A program made the translations under genes and the position numbers. A stretch of 64,000 nucleotides of DNA from the NCBI RefSeq assembly GCF_001428075.1, contig NZ_LMSI01000019.1:124895-188894 (forward strand), read 5' to 3'. The DNA is from Arthrobacter sp. Soil764 (lineage in GTDB: Bacteria; Actinomycetota; Actinomycetes; Actinomycetales; Micrococcaceae). Positions 1 to 8,781 of this stretch are shown one piece after another (within the stretch, counting starts at the first letter, position 1; every line of letters starts with the position of its first letter). The notes under the pieces were generated by a model. That model made no database searches. It was given only the letters and a program-made list of their open reading frames with translations, and had not been told where the DNA came from.

Positions 1-1
1 T

Positions 2-808
2 CCGGAAGCGTCAAAACCGGGGTATGCCTCCGTCGCCGAGGCGCGGAGCGGATTGCGGCACCTGAACGGCTACCCGGATCAGCCGCCACCCCGTACAGGT
101 ATCTCCCTGGGGGACAGCCTCGGCTCGCTGTATGCGCTGCAGGGGATCCTGCTGGCGCTGTACTGGCGGGATGCCCGCGGCGGCACCGGCCAAGTGGTGG
201 ATGTATCGCTCGTTGAGGCGTGCTTCTCGCTGCTGGAGAGTACGGTGCCGGACTACGCCGCCACCGGTATTGTTCCCGGACCCAGCGGATCGGGACTCAA
301 GGGGATCGCGCCGTCGAACATCTTCCGGTCGAGCGATGGCAAGTGGGTGGTCATAGCGGCAAACCAGGACTCGGTCTTCGTCCGCCTGGCCAGGGCGATG
401 GGCATGCCCGGCATCGCCGAGGACCCGAAATACCGTGATCATGCGCAGCGGGGCCGCAACCAGGAGGAGCTTGAAGGCATCATCGCCGATTGGGCGGTGC
501 ACTACTCCGCCGGCGAGCTGGTCAGCCTGCTGGATGAACATGGTGTTCCTAACAGCACGGTGAGCACGGTTGAAGACATTTTCGAGGATCCCCAGCTCAA
601 AGCCCGGGACATGCTCGTGGAAGTGGCTGACGACGAGTTGGGCACCGTGGTCCAGCCGGGAATCGTCCCCAAGCTCACGCGCTCCACCGGCCGGATCGGC
701 TGGAACGGGCCCCTGGTGCATGGATCCCACAATGGTGATGTGTACCAGGGCCTCCTGAACCTCACCGAAGAAGAGTTGCAGAACGCGCGTAACGAAGGAG
801 CAATCTGA
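2..808 (+). CDS. Family III CoA-transferase (CaiB/BaiF type), 5' end cut by window edge
   Basis: Transfers CoA between carboxylic acids. The frame is open to the left edge, so the true start lies outside the window; a TTG at 53 is not a credible start because conserved sequence continues upstream of it. The visible part has the family's glycine/proline-rich N-terminal stretch (NGYPDQPP), then SLGDSLG, which matches the region carrying the catalytic aspartate in formyl-CoA transferase-type enzymes, and a C-terminal half typical of the family (DEHGVPNSTV, EDPQLKARDM). The stop overlaps the next start (TGATG at 806-810), so it is translationally coupled to the lyase gene. Substrate unknown; coupling to an HMG-CoA lyase suggests a branched C5-C6 dicarboxylic acid (inference). 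Confidence 0.88.
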   Translation, partial: PEASKPGYASVAEARSGLRHLNGYPDQPPPRTGISLGDSLGSLYALQGILLALYWRDARGGTGQVVDVSLVEACFSLLESTVPDYAATGIVPGPSGSGLKGIAPSNIFRSSDGKWVVIAANQDSVFVRLARAMGMPGIAEDPKYRDHAQRGRNQEELEGIIADWAVHYSAGELVSLLDEHGVPNSTVSTVEDIFEDPQLKARDMLVEVADDELGTVVQPGIVPKLTRSTGRIGWNGPLVHGSHNGDVYQGLLNLTEEELQNARNEGAI

Positions 809-1725
809 TGGCGTTTGCCCAGGGAACCAGGCCCGTCTCGATCGTGGACGTCAGCCCGCGCGACGGCCTGCAGAACGAGAAGACTCCCGTGAGTACGGAG
901 GACAAGGTCCGGCTCATCGAAGAGCTGATCGGGTTGGGTGCGAAGCGCATCGAAGCCGTTAGCTTCGTGAATCCCAAAGCGGTTCCCCAGATGGCCGACG
1001 CCGACGCCGTGATGGCCGCGGTCCCGCGCACCGACGCCGTTAGCTACATCGGCCTGGTGCTGAACACCAGGGGTGCCCAACGCGCCGTCGACGCCGGGGT
1101 GGACGAGATGAACTACGTGCTCCCGGTGACCAACGCGTTCGCCGCAGCCAACCAGAACACCACGGTTGATGCGGCCCTCGCGGCCCTGGAGGAAGTCTCG
1201 GACATCGCTGCCTCGGCATCCATTCCCCTCAGCGTCACGGCGGCTGTCGCTTTCGGCTGCCCCTACCAGGGTGACGTTCCCCTCGACCAGACCCTCGACG
1301 TCGTCCGCAGTGCCATGGGCCGTGCGAACCTGGCGGAGGTAGCGCTGGCGGATACGATCGGCTGCGCCGTGCCGTGGCAGGTGGGCGAGGCTTTCGCCAG
1401 GCTGCGCGGGGAAACCGACCTGCAGTTGAGGGCTCACCTTCACGAGACCCGCCACACTGCGCTGGCCAACACGTATGCGGCGATGGCATCGGGTGTCGAT
1501 GTGTTCGACAGCAGCGTCGGTGGCCTCGGCGGATGCCCCTTTGCTCCCGGAGCAGCGGGAAACATCTCCACGGAGGACCTTGCATGGATGCTCGGGCGTG
1601 CCGGCTTCCTGACGGGCATCGACGTGCAGAAGGCAACGGAACTGGGGCGCTGGATTTGCGGACTGGTCGGTACGAATCCGCGTTCCGGACTGGCAGGGGC
1701 AGGAGTGTTCCCCGCGGCCGCCTAA
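808..1725 (+). CDS. Hydroxymethylglutaryl-CoA lyase family protein
   Basis: Predicted to cleave 3-hydroxy-3-methylglutaryl-CoA, or a close analogue, to an acetyl unit and acetoacetate. At 305 residues it is the normal bacterial length. It has the DRE-TIM/HMGL opening motif VSPRDGLQNE near residue 13, metal-binding residues in the barrel (HLHETRHTAL), and the family signature GGCPFAPGAAGN with its catalytic cysteine in the C-terminal third. The ATG overlaps the upstream CoA-transferase stop by one base, with AAGGAG at 794-799. The pair resembles activation of a free acid to its CoA ester followed by C-C cleavage. Citramalyl- or other hydroxyacyl-CoA substrates cannot be excluded from sequence. 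Confidence 0.9.
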   Translation: MAFAQGTRPVSIVDVSPRDGLQNEKTPVSTEDKVRLIEELIGLGAKRIEAVSFVNPKAVPQMADADAVMAAVPRTDAVSYIGLVLNTRGAQRAVDAGVDEMNYVLPVTNAFAAANQNTTVDAALAALEEVSDIAASASIPLSVTAAVAFGCPYQGDVPLDQTLDVVRSAMGRANLAEVALADTIGCAVPWQVGEAFARLRGETDLQLRAHLHETRHTALANTYAAMASGVDVFDSSVGGLGGCPFAPGAAGNISTEDLAWMLGRAGFLTGIDVQKATELGRWICGLVGTNPRSGLAGAGVFPAAA

Positions 1726-1837
1726 GGCGCCAGTACTTGTCTGAAGCACGTGACGTTCCGGAACTTGCGTGTCCCGGGCGAGTAGGGATCATCCCCTGAG
1801 GTGGTTGATATGGGTATCGAGAGGGCCGGGAGGGTAT

Positions 1838-2461
1838 ATGGCGCGGAAGGATTTTGATCCGGCCCAGATGCCGTCGAGGGATTTTTATCAGTTGTTGACG
1901 GCGGTGATTGTGCCGAGACCCATCGCCTGGGTGTCCACTACATCCGCGGAGGGTGTGGACAACCTTGCGCCGCACTCTTTCTACACGGTCGCGTCCGTGG
2001 ATCCGCCGATTGTTCAGTTCACTTCCGTGGGTGAGAAGGACTCGTTGCGCAACATCCAGGCGCGAGGTGAATTCGTCGTGAATCTCACCCCGGCTTCGCT
2101 GTTTGAAGAGGTCAATGCCACAGGGACGGACTTTCCGGCGGCTGTGAGCGAGTTCGATGCAGTGGGACTGTCCCGGGAATCGAGCACAGTGGTGAGTCCT
2201 CCACGGGTAAAGGATTCGCCTGTGGCATTGGAGTGCCAATTGCATAGCATCTTGGAGGTGGGTAACTGCACGCTGGTGTTGGGCAGGGTGGTTTACGCGG
2301 TTGTGTCTACAAAGGTGCTCGACGGTGATCATCCGCAGATCGACCTTTTGGAACCCTTGTCCCGTTTGGGGCGCAATGAGTGGGGAACGCTCGGTGAGAT
2401 CCAGGAGCTCCGCCGGATCCGGGCAAAGGATTGGCCCGGGCACTTCGGCCGAGCGAGGTAG
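1838..2461 (+). CDS. Flavin reductase-like domain protein (FMN-binding split barrel)
   Basis: A 207-residue protein beginning MARKDFDPAQMPSRDFYQLL. The segment VIVPRPIAWVSTTSAEGVDNLAPHS is typical of the flavin reductase-like family, which binds FMN and often serves two-component monooxygenases or acts as a small flavoprotein. The ATG at 1838 was chosen because GGGAGGG lies just upstream; an upstream in-frame start at 1769 would add 23 residues with no family resemblance. It is 112 bases after the HMG-CoA lyase gene on the same strand and may be read with it. A strong hairpin follows the stop. Partner unknown. Confidence 0.85.
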   Translation: MARKDFDPAQMPSRDFYQLLTAVIVPRPIAWVSTTSAEGVDNLAPHSFYTVASVDPPIVQFTSVGEKDSLRNIQARGEFVVNLTPASLFEEVNATGTDFPAAVSEFDAVGLSRESSTVVSPPRVKDSPVALECQLHSILEVGNCTLVLGRVVYAVVSTKVLDGDHPQIDLLEPLSRLGRNEWGTLGEIQELRRIRAKDWPGHFGRAR

Positions 2462-2468
2462 GTCCTGG

Positions 2469-2534
2469 CTGTCTCGCCCGGCAGGCCTTTCTGCGGACCA
2501 TACTCCTGGTCTGCAGAAAGGCCTGCCCGGACAG
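2469..2534. terminator. Strong hairpin between convergent genes, likely bidirectional terminator
   Basis: Two arms of about 28-32 bases (2469-2500 and 2507-2534, core GGCAGGCCTTTCTG / CAGAAAGGCCTGCC) flank a 6-base loop, with few mismatches. It sits between the flavin reductase stop and the stop of the opposing GH32 gene. No clear T run follows, so it may be a rho-assisted or bidirectional block. Confidence 0.7.
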
Positions 2535-2546
2535 TCAGGGCGTGGG

Positions 2547-4142
2547 CTAACGTATCTCCGTGATTTCGCGAATGGTCAGGTTCCGGAAGGTGGCGGTTCC
2601 TTCATGGGCGTAGAGGCGGATTCCGTTGTCGCCTTCAAGCGGGAACACCCGGTGCGAGTGCACCACCCGACCATCTCCGACGAACATTTCCACGCTCGTA
2701 AGGTCCACGAGGATGCGGACGCTGAGACGTCCTGTCGAGGGGTCGATGGGAGTCTGGGTTTCGCCGCCGGTTGGGTTGACGGTCGGCCGTCTGTTGACAT
2801 ACACGAAGGGGCCCCGCAAGTATGCTCCGGCGGCCACGTGCCTGCCGCCGCCTGGTGCGCGGCACAGCTCAAGACCTACGTTGGCAGGTGGGGAAGACGG
2901 GTCCCACACGAGCTCACAGGTCAGGTCATAAGCGGCTGCGCGGACGTCGAGGTCGCGGGTGCCCCGTACAACTACATCACCCAGGACGTGGTCGCGCTTC
3001 ACATAGTTTTCCAGCGCTGAGGTGGGGGCGGAAACGAGGTGATAAACACCGTCCGTCTGTTTGAGGCGGAGGTCGCGCACGATCATGTCATCGCCGTTGT
3101 AGGCGTCCGTCTCCAGGGTGGGCGTGTTGTGGGGGTAGTCCCAAAAGTTCGCCCAGCCAATTGCCCGGCGGAGCCTGCCGTCTTCCGCACCTGAGGTGTC
3201 GTGATGCGGATAGGTGACTGCTCCATAAAAGTCATAGCCGTAATCGAGCCATTCGGGCTCGGCCCGGTCCGGCGTGAATGACGTTCCGTCGAAGGCGCCC
3301 GTCCAGTAGGCGTAGGTTGCGGGCAGGCCGCGGCCTTTGCCGTTGGCACTCGTGCCGAGGATCCAGTGGGAGGTGCCGTCGTCAGCGGTCATCCGGAAGA
3401 TATCAGGGCATTCCAGCAGCCCCAGATCCGTGCGCACGAACTCGCCGACGCGCTGCCAGGACCGCAGGTCCGCGGAGGTGTAGAAGCCGAGCTTCTGCCC
3501 CTCGGCGTTCGCCATGAACCACCGCCCCCGGTCAGCGTCCCAGATCACTTTGGGATCGCGGAAGTCCTGCACCCCGGGGTTCGGCAGCACCGGGGCTGAA
3601 CTGGCCGCCTGGAACGAACGCCCGCGGTCGGTTGAGTACCAGAGGTACTGCGCTTGACGGCCTTCGGGTGCCTGCGTGACCAGGGCGATCACCGCACCCT
3701 CGCCGAACCCGGCAGTGTTCCGCTCGTCGACCACAAGGGATCCCGACCAGCAGTCGCCGTTGTTGTTGCTGAATTTCGGGATCGCGACGCCGCGGTCAGT
3801 GAACGTGACGTGATCCGTGGTGGTCGCGCGGCGCCACGATGTGCCTCCGCCGCCCTGCAGGTAGTCGCCGTTGTACAGGTAGTAGTAGTGGTATTCCCCG
3901 TCGATGTAGATGGGTCGCTGGGGGTCGTTCTTCCAGTTGTCGGGGACGTTGAAGTGATAGGTCGGGCGCATCCGGCGTGATCCTTTTGACATTGGGCCTT
4001 TTGAGCCGGGGTCAGGTGTCTTGGCCGTTACGGCAGCGGCGGGCCCGGCGAACGTTGCTGACAGTGCGAGCGAGCCGCTGAGCGCAGCCGCCCCGCTTCC
4101 GGTAATGAGTGACCGACGAGAGACCGTGGGTGAACCTTCCAT
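2547..4142 (-). CDS. Secreted GH32 fructan-degrading enzyme (levanase/levan fructotransferase clade)
   Basis: A 531-residue exported glycoside hydrolase. The N-terminus has a twin-arginine type signal (SRRSLITG near residues 8-15, then an alanine-rich hydrophobic stretch ending near AAAVTA). GH32 motifs in order: NDPQ with the nucleophile Asp at about residue 73, FRDPKVIWD, and ECPDIF carrying the acid/base Glu, then a C-terminal beta-sandwich. The nucleophile block reads WKNDPQRP rather than the usual WxNDPNG; the NDPQ/CDPQ form is what I recall from secreted levan-acting GH32 enzymes such as levan fructotransferase and levanbiohydrolases. I infer levan as substrate; whether it releases fructose, levanbiose or a difructose dianhydride is not decidable here. 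It ends the minus-strand run that starts at the substrate-binding protein gene. Confidence 0.88.
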   Translation of the reverse strand: MEGSPTVSRRSLITGSGAAALSGSLALSATFAGPAAAVTAKTPDPGSKGPMSKGSRRMRPTYHFNVPDNWKNDPQRPIYIDGEYHYYYLYNGDYLQGGGGTSWRRATTTDHVTFTDRGVAIPKFSNNNGDCWSGSLVVDERNTAGFGEGAVIALVTQAPEGRQAQYLWYSTDRGRSFQAASSAPVLPNPGVQDFRDPKVIWDADRGRWFMANAEGQKLGFYTSADLRSWQRVGEFVRTDLGLLECPDIFRMTADDGTSHWILGTSANGKGRGLPATYAYWTGAFDGTSFTPDRAEPEWLDYGYDFYGAVTYPHHDTSGAEDGRLRRAIGWANFWDYPHNTPTLETDAYNGDDMIVRDLRLKQTDGVYHLVSAPTSALENYVKRDHVLGDVVVRGTRDLDVRAAAYDLTCELVWDPSSPPANVGLELCRAPGGGRHVAAGAYLRGPFVYVNRRPTVNPTGGETQTPIDPSTGRLSVRILVDLTSVEMFVGDGRVVHSHRVFPLEGDNGIRLYAHEGTATFRNLTIREITEIR

Positions 4143-4213
4143 GAGTTCCTTCTTGTTTTTGGGCAGCGTCGATGCTGCGGTGTGGGTGGTTTTTGATGTA
4201 CAGCCCGACGTGG

Positions 4214-5770
4214 TCAGGGAAAGAGGCTCCGGTTACCGTCAAAGATGCCGGCCATGGTCCATGCGTCCAGGGACAGTATTTGGGCCGTGCCCTCGGCGGC
4301 AAGGCTGACGTGTTCCCCACCCAGTGTGGGGTAGACGCGCGCTGTCAGCGGTACTCCGTTGGCGAAAATTTCGACGGCGGACCGGTCCAGGATGACGCGC
4401 AGGTGCACCCGGCCTTCGGGCATGGGTACGGGCCCGGACTTTTCTTCCACATCAACGGCTGGATCGAGGCTGCTTTGGGTGCGGTCCAAGCGGAGCGTGC
4501 CATCGCCGGCGCCGTCAGCCGACCTGCGCAGCTCAATGACCGTTTCCTCGGCGGGGCGGCCGGAGGTGCCCCCGTCCTTGGAGCCCAGGACACCAAGCCG
4601 CAGCAGTGCGCCCGGTGCCAGTTGGAGCTCCAGCTCCAGGTCAAGTTGCTTGCCGGACAGGCCGGTTTCCAAGGGTTCCAGCAAACCGCACAGCATCTGG
4701 CCGGGCAAACGCACGTGGTCACGGCGCAGCTTCTCGATTTCCGGGACGGGTGCGAAGCGGAGAGAGCCGTCGTCCGCCGCCGTGACGGTCCGCGGCAGGC
4801 TCATGACGCCGGACCAGCCGGCCTCCACCATGGTGGCATCACTTCGGCCTTCCTGCATCCAGCCGAACATGACACGCCGGCCGGACTCATCCTGGAACGA
4901 TTGCGGTGCGTAGAAAAAGCGGCCTCCGTAGTCGAGCCGGTGCAGCGCCGCAGGCTCGAAGGTATCCCCGGCGTACCGGCCGGTCCAGTACAGCGGGTGG
5001 CGGGTGTCGCCGTCGTTCCAGGCCGAGAAGACCAGCACGTCCGGTGAACCGTCGGACGGTGCAGACCCCAGCGAACCCTGTCCGGCCCGGAAAAGGTCCA
5101 CGCATTCCCACATGGTCCCCGTCCAGTCAGTGCCTGCAGGATCTCCCTGGGAAGCATCGCCGATGAACAATGGCCCGACGTAGTTCCACGCCCGCAGATC
5201 AGTCGACTCGTACAGGAACGCCGTTCCGCCGCGCCCACGAATGCCCGAACCCACCAGCTGCCGCCACTTGGACCCTTCACGCCAAACGCAGTGATCGCGG
5301 TAGGCCGTAATGTCCACGCCAACCGGCGGTGCTGCAATCACGGGGTTTCCGGGGTCCTTGGTCCAGCTCAAAAGGTCCGGGGATCCCACGGCGACGCAGG
5401 GCAGCTCCTTGCCCTCGAACCGCCCCGAATACACCAGGGTGGGCGTGCCGCCGTCGTTCACCAATACTCCGGACCAGCAGCCCTCGGCGTCCGGCCCTTC
5501 GGACGGTTCCAGGGCAACAGGCTGGTCCGTCCAGGTGACGAGATCAGTGCTGGTGGCGTGGCCCCACTGAATGCGGTGGTGGAACGCGCCCTCCGGGTTA
5601 TATTGGTAAAAGAGGTGGTACGTGCCGTTCCAGTGGCTGACGCCGTTGGGATCATTAAGCCAACCGGCCGGTGACACGAAATGGAAGCGCGGCCGCAGCG
5701 GATCGGCTTCGGCCCTGGCAACCAGCTCATCCTGGGGAACGGTTGCGAGCGGGTGCGTCAGGTCAGTCAT
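4214..5770 (-). CDS. Cytoplasmic GH32 beta-fructosidase
   Basis: A 518-residue GH32 protein without a signal peptide, predicted to hydrolyse imported sucrose, fructo-oligosaccharides or related fructosides. The nucleophile motif WLNDPNG (Asp at about residue 40) is canonical. The two other blocks are variant: YRDHCVW instead of RDP, and WECVDLF instead of ECPD; the catalytic Glu is retained. The start at 5770 overlaps the stop of the upstream ATPase gene by 4 bases (ATGA), which decides it over an in-frame start at 5884. It belongs to the same minus-strand operon as the Opp-type ABC transporter, so its substrate is probably what that transporter imports. Confidence 0.9.
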   Translation of the reverse strand: MTDLTHPLATVPQDELVARAEADPLRPRFHFVSPAGWLNDPNGVSHWNGTYHLFYQYNPEGAFHHRIQWGHATSTDLVTWTDQPVALEPSEGPDAEGCWSGVLVNDGGTPTLVYSGRFEGKELPCVAVGSPDLLSWTKDPGNPVIAAPPVGVDITAYRDHCVWREGSKWRQLVGSGIRGRGGTAFLYESTDLRAWNYVGPLFIGDASQGDPAGTDWTGTMWECVDLFRAGQGSLGSAPSDGSPDVLVFSAWNDGDTRHPLYWTGRYAGDTFEPAALHRLDYGGRFFYAPQSFQDESGRRVMFGWMQEGRSDATMVEAGWSGVMSLPRTVTAADDGSLRFAPVPEIEKLRRDHVRLPGQMLCGLLEPLETGLSGKQLDLELELQLAPGALLRLGVLGSKDGGTSGRPAEETVIELRRSADGAGDGTLRLDRTQSSLDPAVDVEEKSGPVPMPEGRVHLRVILDRSAVEIFANGVPLTARVYPTLGGEHVSLAAEGTAQILSLDAWTMAGIFDGNRSLFP

Positions 5771-6876
5771 GCGGAAGCCTTTTCTTGAGCGTTCGACGCC
5801 GGGAGGTTGGGTTGCGCCGGTTCGCCCGCCAGGGCATGGCCGGAGGCGCCGGCCCACGGCCGGTAAAGGTGGCAGCGCACCCAATGGCGGTTTCCAGGGT
5901 TTCCAACCTGATGCCGCACGGGTTCTTCGGCAGAACAGCGCTGGTCCGGGTCGCCGTCGTAAGCGCAGCTCGTCGAAGCCATGACCGCTTGCCGCAGTTC
6001 GGCCCGGCGGACAGGATCATACGAGCCCGCCCGGGCGGGATCCGGGACAGCCGAAACCAGTAGCTGCGTGTAGGGGTGCGCCGGGTTGGACAGCAAGTCC
6101 AGGGACTCGCCTTCCTCAACCAGTTCACCGGCGAACATGACCGCCGTGCGGTCCGCCAGGTAGCGGGCGGACGCGAGGTCGTGGGTGATATAGAGCATGG
6201 AGATGCCCTGCTCGTCGCGGAGCTTGCGCATCAGGTTCAGCACGCCGATCCGGACGGAAACATCCAGCATGGAGGTGGGCTCGTCGGCCAGGATGACCTG
6301 GGGTTCAACGGCGAGGGCCCGGGCAATCGCAACCCGCTGGCGCTGGCCGCCGGAGAGCTCGTGCGGATACGAGTCCAGCATGTCAGCCTGCAGGCCAACA
6401 GTGGTCATGAGCTCTTCGAGCCGGAGCCGGGTCTCCTCCCCGGAACCGCCACCCTTGCCGTGGATCGCCAGGGAACGGCGCAGGAAATGCTCGATCCTGT
6501 GGGCCGGGTTCAGGGAACCGAAGGGGTCCTGGAAGACCATCTGCAGCTGGGAACGGAAGGCCCGGGAGGCTTGGAAACGGTCGCGTTTGAGGATGTCGAC
6601 GCCGTCGATCAGGATCGCGCCGGAGCTCGGCTTCTCGAGCCGGGCAACACAGCGCGCCAGGGTGCTCTTGCCGGAACCGGATTCCCCCACGAGCGCCACG
6701 ATCTCGCCGCGGTTTATAGTCAGGTCCACGCCGTGCAGGGCGCGGACCGATCCCCGGGAGAACAGCCCGCCAATAGGGAAGGACTTGCCCAGACCACGGA
6801 TTTCAAGGGCGGGGGTGGGGGTGGTGGAATCGGCCGCGGGGGAACCAGCGGCCGGGGACGTCAGGGAGTGGCTCAT
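5767..6876 (-). CDS. ABC transporter ATP-binding protein, dipeptide/oligosaccharide type (DppF-like)
   Basis: One of the two ATPases of a Dpp/Opp-type importer, 369 residues. Walker A is GESGSGKST, the signature is LSGGQRQRVAIARAL, and Walker B is VILADEPTSMLD. The C-terminal extension has the cysteines expected of this subfamily (CAYDGDPDQRCSAEEPVRHQV). It overlaps both neighbours by 4 bases. Given three GH32 genes around it, the cargo is probably a fructose-containing oligosaccharide rather than a peptide (inference from context). Confidence 0.93.
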   Translation of the reverse strand: MSHSLTSPAAGSPAADSTTPTPALEIRGLGKSFPIGGLFSRGSVRALHGVDLTINRGEIVALVGESGSGKSTLARCVARLEKPSSGAILIDGVDILKRDRFQASRAFRSQLQMVFQDPFGSLNPAHRIEHFLRRSLAIHGKGGGSGEETRLRLEELMTTVGLQADMLDSYPHELSGGQRQRVAIARALAVEPQVILADEPTSMLDVSVRIGVLNLMRKLRDEQGISMLYITHDLASARYLADRTAVMFAGELVEEGESLDLLSNPAHPYTQLLVSAVPDPARAGSYDPVRRAELRQAVMASTSCAYDGDPDQRCSAEEPVRHQVGNPGNRHWVRCHLYRPWAGASGHALAGEPAQPNLPASNAQEKASA

Positions 6877-7835
6877 CGTGCGGCTCCTGCCAGGTCTGCG
6901 GAATTAATCACTGACGCGTCGGCACCAAGCGGGGCCACGAAATGACCGGGTGCCGCCTCGGTGAGGTCCGCTATGTTCCGGAACTTCACGCCGTCGGGCA
7001 GTCCCGTCAGCGGAACGCGCGGGCCGGTGAGGGGTGGAAACGCGCCCATCAGAGCCTGGGTGTAGGGGTGGCGGGGGTTGGCGTAGACGTCCTGGGCCTT
7101 CGCGGTCTCCACGATCCTGCCGCCGTACATCACGGCCATCCGGTGCGAGAGTTCCACCATGAGCGACATGTCGTGCGTGATGAACAGGACGGAGAAGCCG
7201 AGTTCGCGCTGAAGCTCCCTGATCTGTGCCATGATCTCCTGCTGCACCACCACGTCCAGCGCGGTGGTGGGTTCGTCAAGGATCAGCAGCGACGGCTTGA
7301 GCGCCACGGCCATGGCTATCACAGCGCGTTGACGCATGCCGCCTGAGAGCTGGTGTGGGTAGGACTTGAGGCGCGCGGGATCGATCCTCACGAGTTCAAG
7401 CAGTTCACCCGCCCGGCGCAGGGATTCCTTGCGGGTGTAGCCGGCGTGGGTGGTGAAGATGTCCACGATTTGTTCGCCGATGGTCAACACCGGATTGAGC
7501 GAGTTCATGGCTGACTGGAAGACCATGGCCACGTCCTGCCAGCGGAAGCGCCGCAGCTCCTCGGGGTTCATGGCCAGGACGTCCTTGCCGCCGAAGGAGA
7601 TGCTGCCGCCGGCGATCTTCGCGGGATCCTTCAGGAGCCTCATGATCGAGTTGGCGATGGTGGACTTCCCGCAGCCGGACTCTCCTGCGAGGCCGAACAC
7701 CTCACCGGTGCCGATGCTGAAGGAAACGCGGTCGACGGCGGTGGTGGAGCGGGTGTCGCCGATGTACTTGACGGTGAGGTCCTTGACGTCCAGGACGGGT
7801 TCGTGGGAGCCGAAGGATATTTGGGAGATGGTCAT
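6873..7835 (-). CDS. ABC transporter ATP-binding protein, dipeptide/oligosaccharide type (DppD-like)
   Basis: Second ATPase of the importer, 320 residues from the ATG at 7835 (MTISQISFGSHEPVLDVKDL). This start overlaps the permease stop by 4 bases and has GAAAGGAG upstream, so the longer frame to 7976 is rejected. Walker A GESGCGKST, signature LSGGMRQRAVIAMAV, Walker B LLILDEPTTALD. The C-terminal region has the GPRVPLTGLPDGVKF-type segment seen in oligopeptide-type ATPases. Confidence 0.93.
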   Translation of the reverse strand: MTISQISFGSHEPVLDVKDLTVKYIGDTRSTTAVDRVSFSIGTGEVFGLAGESGCGKSTIANSIMRLLKDPAKIAGGSISFGGKDVLAMNPEELRRFRWQDVAMVFQSAMNSLNPVLTIGEQIVDIFTTHAGYTRKESLRRAGELLELVRIDPARLKSYPHQLSGGMRQRAVIAMAVALKPSLLILDEPTTALDVVVQQEIMAQIRELQRELGFSVLFITHDMSLMVELSHRMAVMYGGRIVETAKAQDVYANPRHPYTQALMGAFPPLTGPRVPLTGLPDGVKFRNIADLTEAAPGHFVAPLGADASVINSADLAGAAR

Positions 7836-8770
7836 TTGGCGGCGCTCCTTTCGGTGTCTTTCGGGGTTTTGATTTTCCGCAGCCGCGGGTTGGTGACCTC
7901 GTCCACTGCATAGTTGATGAGGGCAAGGGCGAAGGCGACCAGTGCGATGCAGACGCCCGAGGGCACGAACACCCACCAGCTGCCGGTCAGCAGGGCGCCT
8001 TCGTTGCCTGCCCAGAAGAGGTTGTTTCCCCAGGAGACCGTGCTGGCATCGCCCAGGCCCAGGAACTCCAAGCCGGCCTGCGCGCCGATGCCGTAGATGA
8101 CGCAGGCCAGCAGGGTGCCCATGACGATCGAGGCCATGTTGGGCAGGATTTCGCGGAACATGATCCTTCCGGCCCGTTCGCCGGACACCACGGCCGCAGC
8201 CACAAAGTCCTTGGAACGGATGGAGAGGGCCTGTGAGCGCAGGACGCGGGCTGAGCCTGCCCAGCCGGTAACCACGAGCACAAGAATCACCGTGCCCAGC
8301 CCCGGAGGCAGGAACGCGGCCAGGATGACCAGCAGCGGCAGGCCGGGAAGGAGCAGGAAGACGTTGGTTACCAGGGACAGCGCTTCGTCGATGAACTTCC
8401 CGAAGTACGCCGAGGCAAGTCCCACCAGGATGCCGATGAAGGTGGACGCGAAGCCCACGGTCAGCCCCACGAACAGCGAACTCCGGGAGCCGTGGATCGT
8501 CAGTGCGAGCACATCCTGTCCCTTGGCCGTCGTTCCCAGCCAGTGCTCGGCTGACGGTTCCAGCGAGGCCATGGCGGTGATCCGCGACGGGTCGCCGGGG
8601 AAAAGCAGCGGTGCCAGCAGGGCCAGTGCGATGAAGACGAGCATCACGGCCATGCCTGTCAGGGCTTTTTTGTTGGTGATGAGGCCGTGGACGAAGCTGC
8701 GGTTGGGCTTGCGGGCCGCCGGGGTCTTGTCGGCTGTTTTGCCGGGTTGCTGCAGGATTGCGGTTGTCAT
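7832..8770 (-). CDS. ABC transporter permease, dipeptide/oligosaccharide type (DppC-like)
   Basis: Inner-membrane permease of 312 residues. A cytoplasmic N-terminus (lysine/arginine-rich) is followed by a first membrane helix (GMAVMLVFIALALLAPLLF) and a long extracellular loop, then the remaining helices. The EAA-type loop for contact with the ATPase lies around VAAAVVSGERAGRIMFREILPN. It sits 11 bases after the companion permease gene in the operon. Confidence 0.93.
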   Translation of the reverse strand: MTTAILQQPGKTADKTPAARKPNRSFVHGLITNKKALTGMAVMLVFIALALLAPLLFPGDPSRITAMASLEPSAEHWLGTTAKGQDVLALTIHGSRSSLFVGLTVGFASTFIGILVGLASAYFGKFIDEALSLVTNVFLLLPGLPLLVILAAFLPPGLGTVILVLVVTGWAGSARVLRSQALSIRSKDFVAAAVVSGERAGRIMFREILPNMASIVMGTLLACVIYGIGAQAGLEFLGLGDASTVSWGNNLFWAGNEGALLTGSWWVFVPSGVCIALVAFALALINYAVDEVTNPRLRKIKTPKDTERSAAK

Positions 8771-8781
8771 GATGTGTTCCC

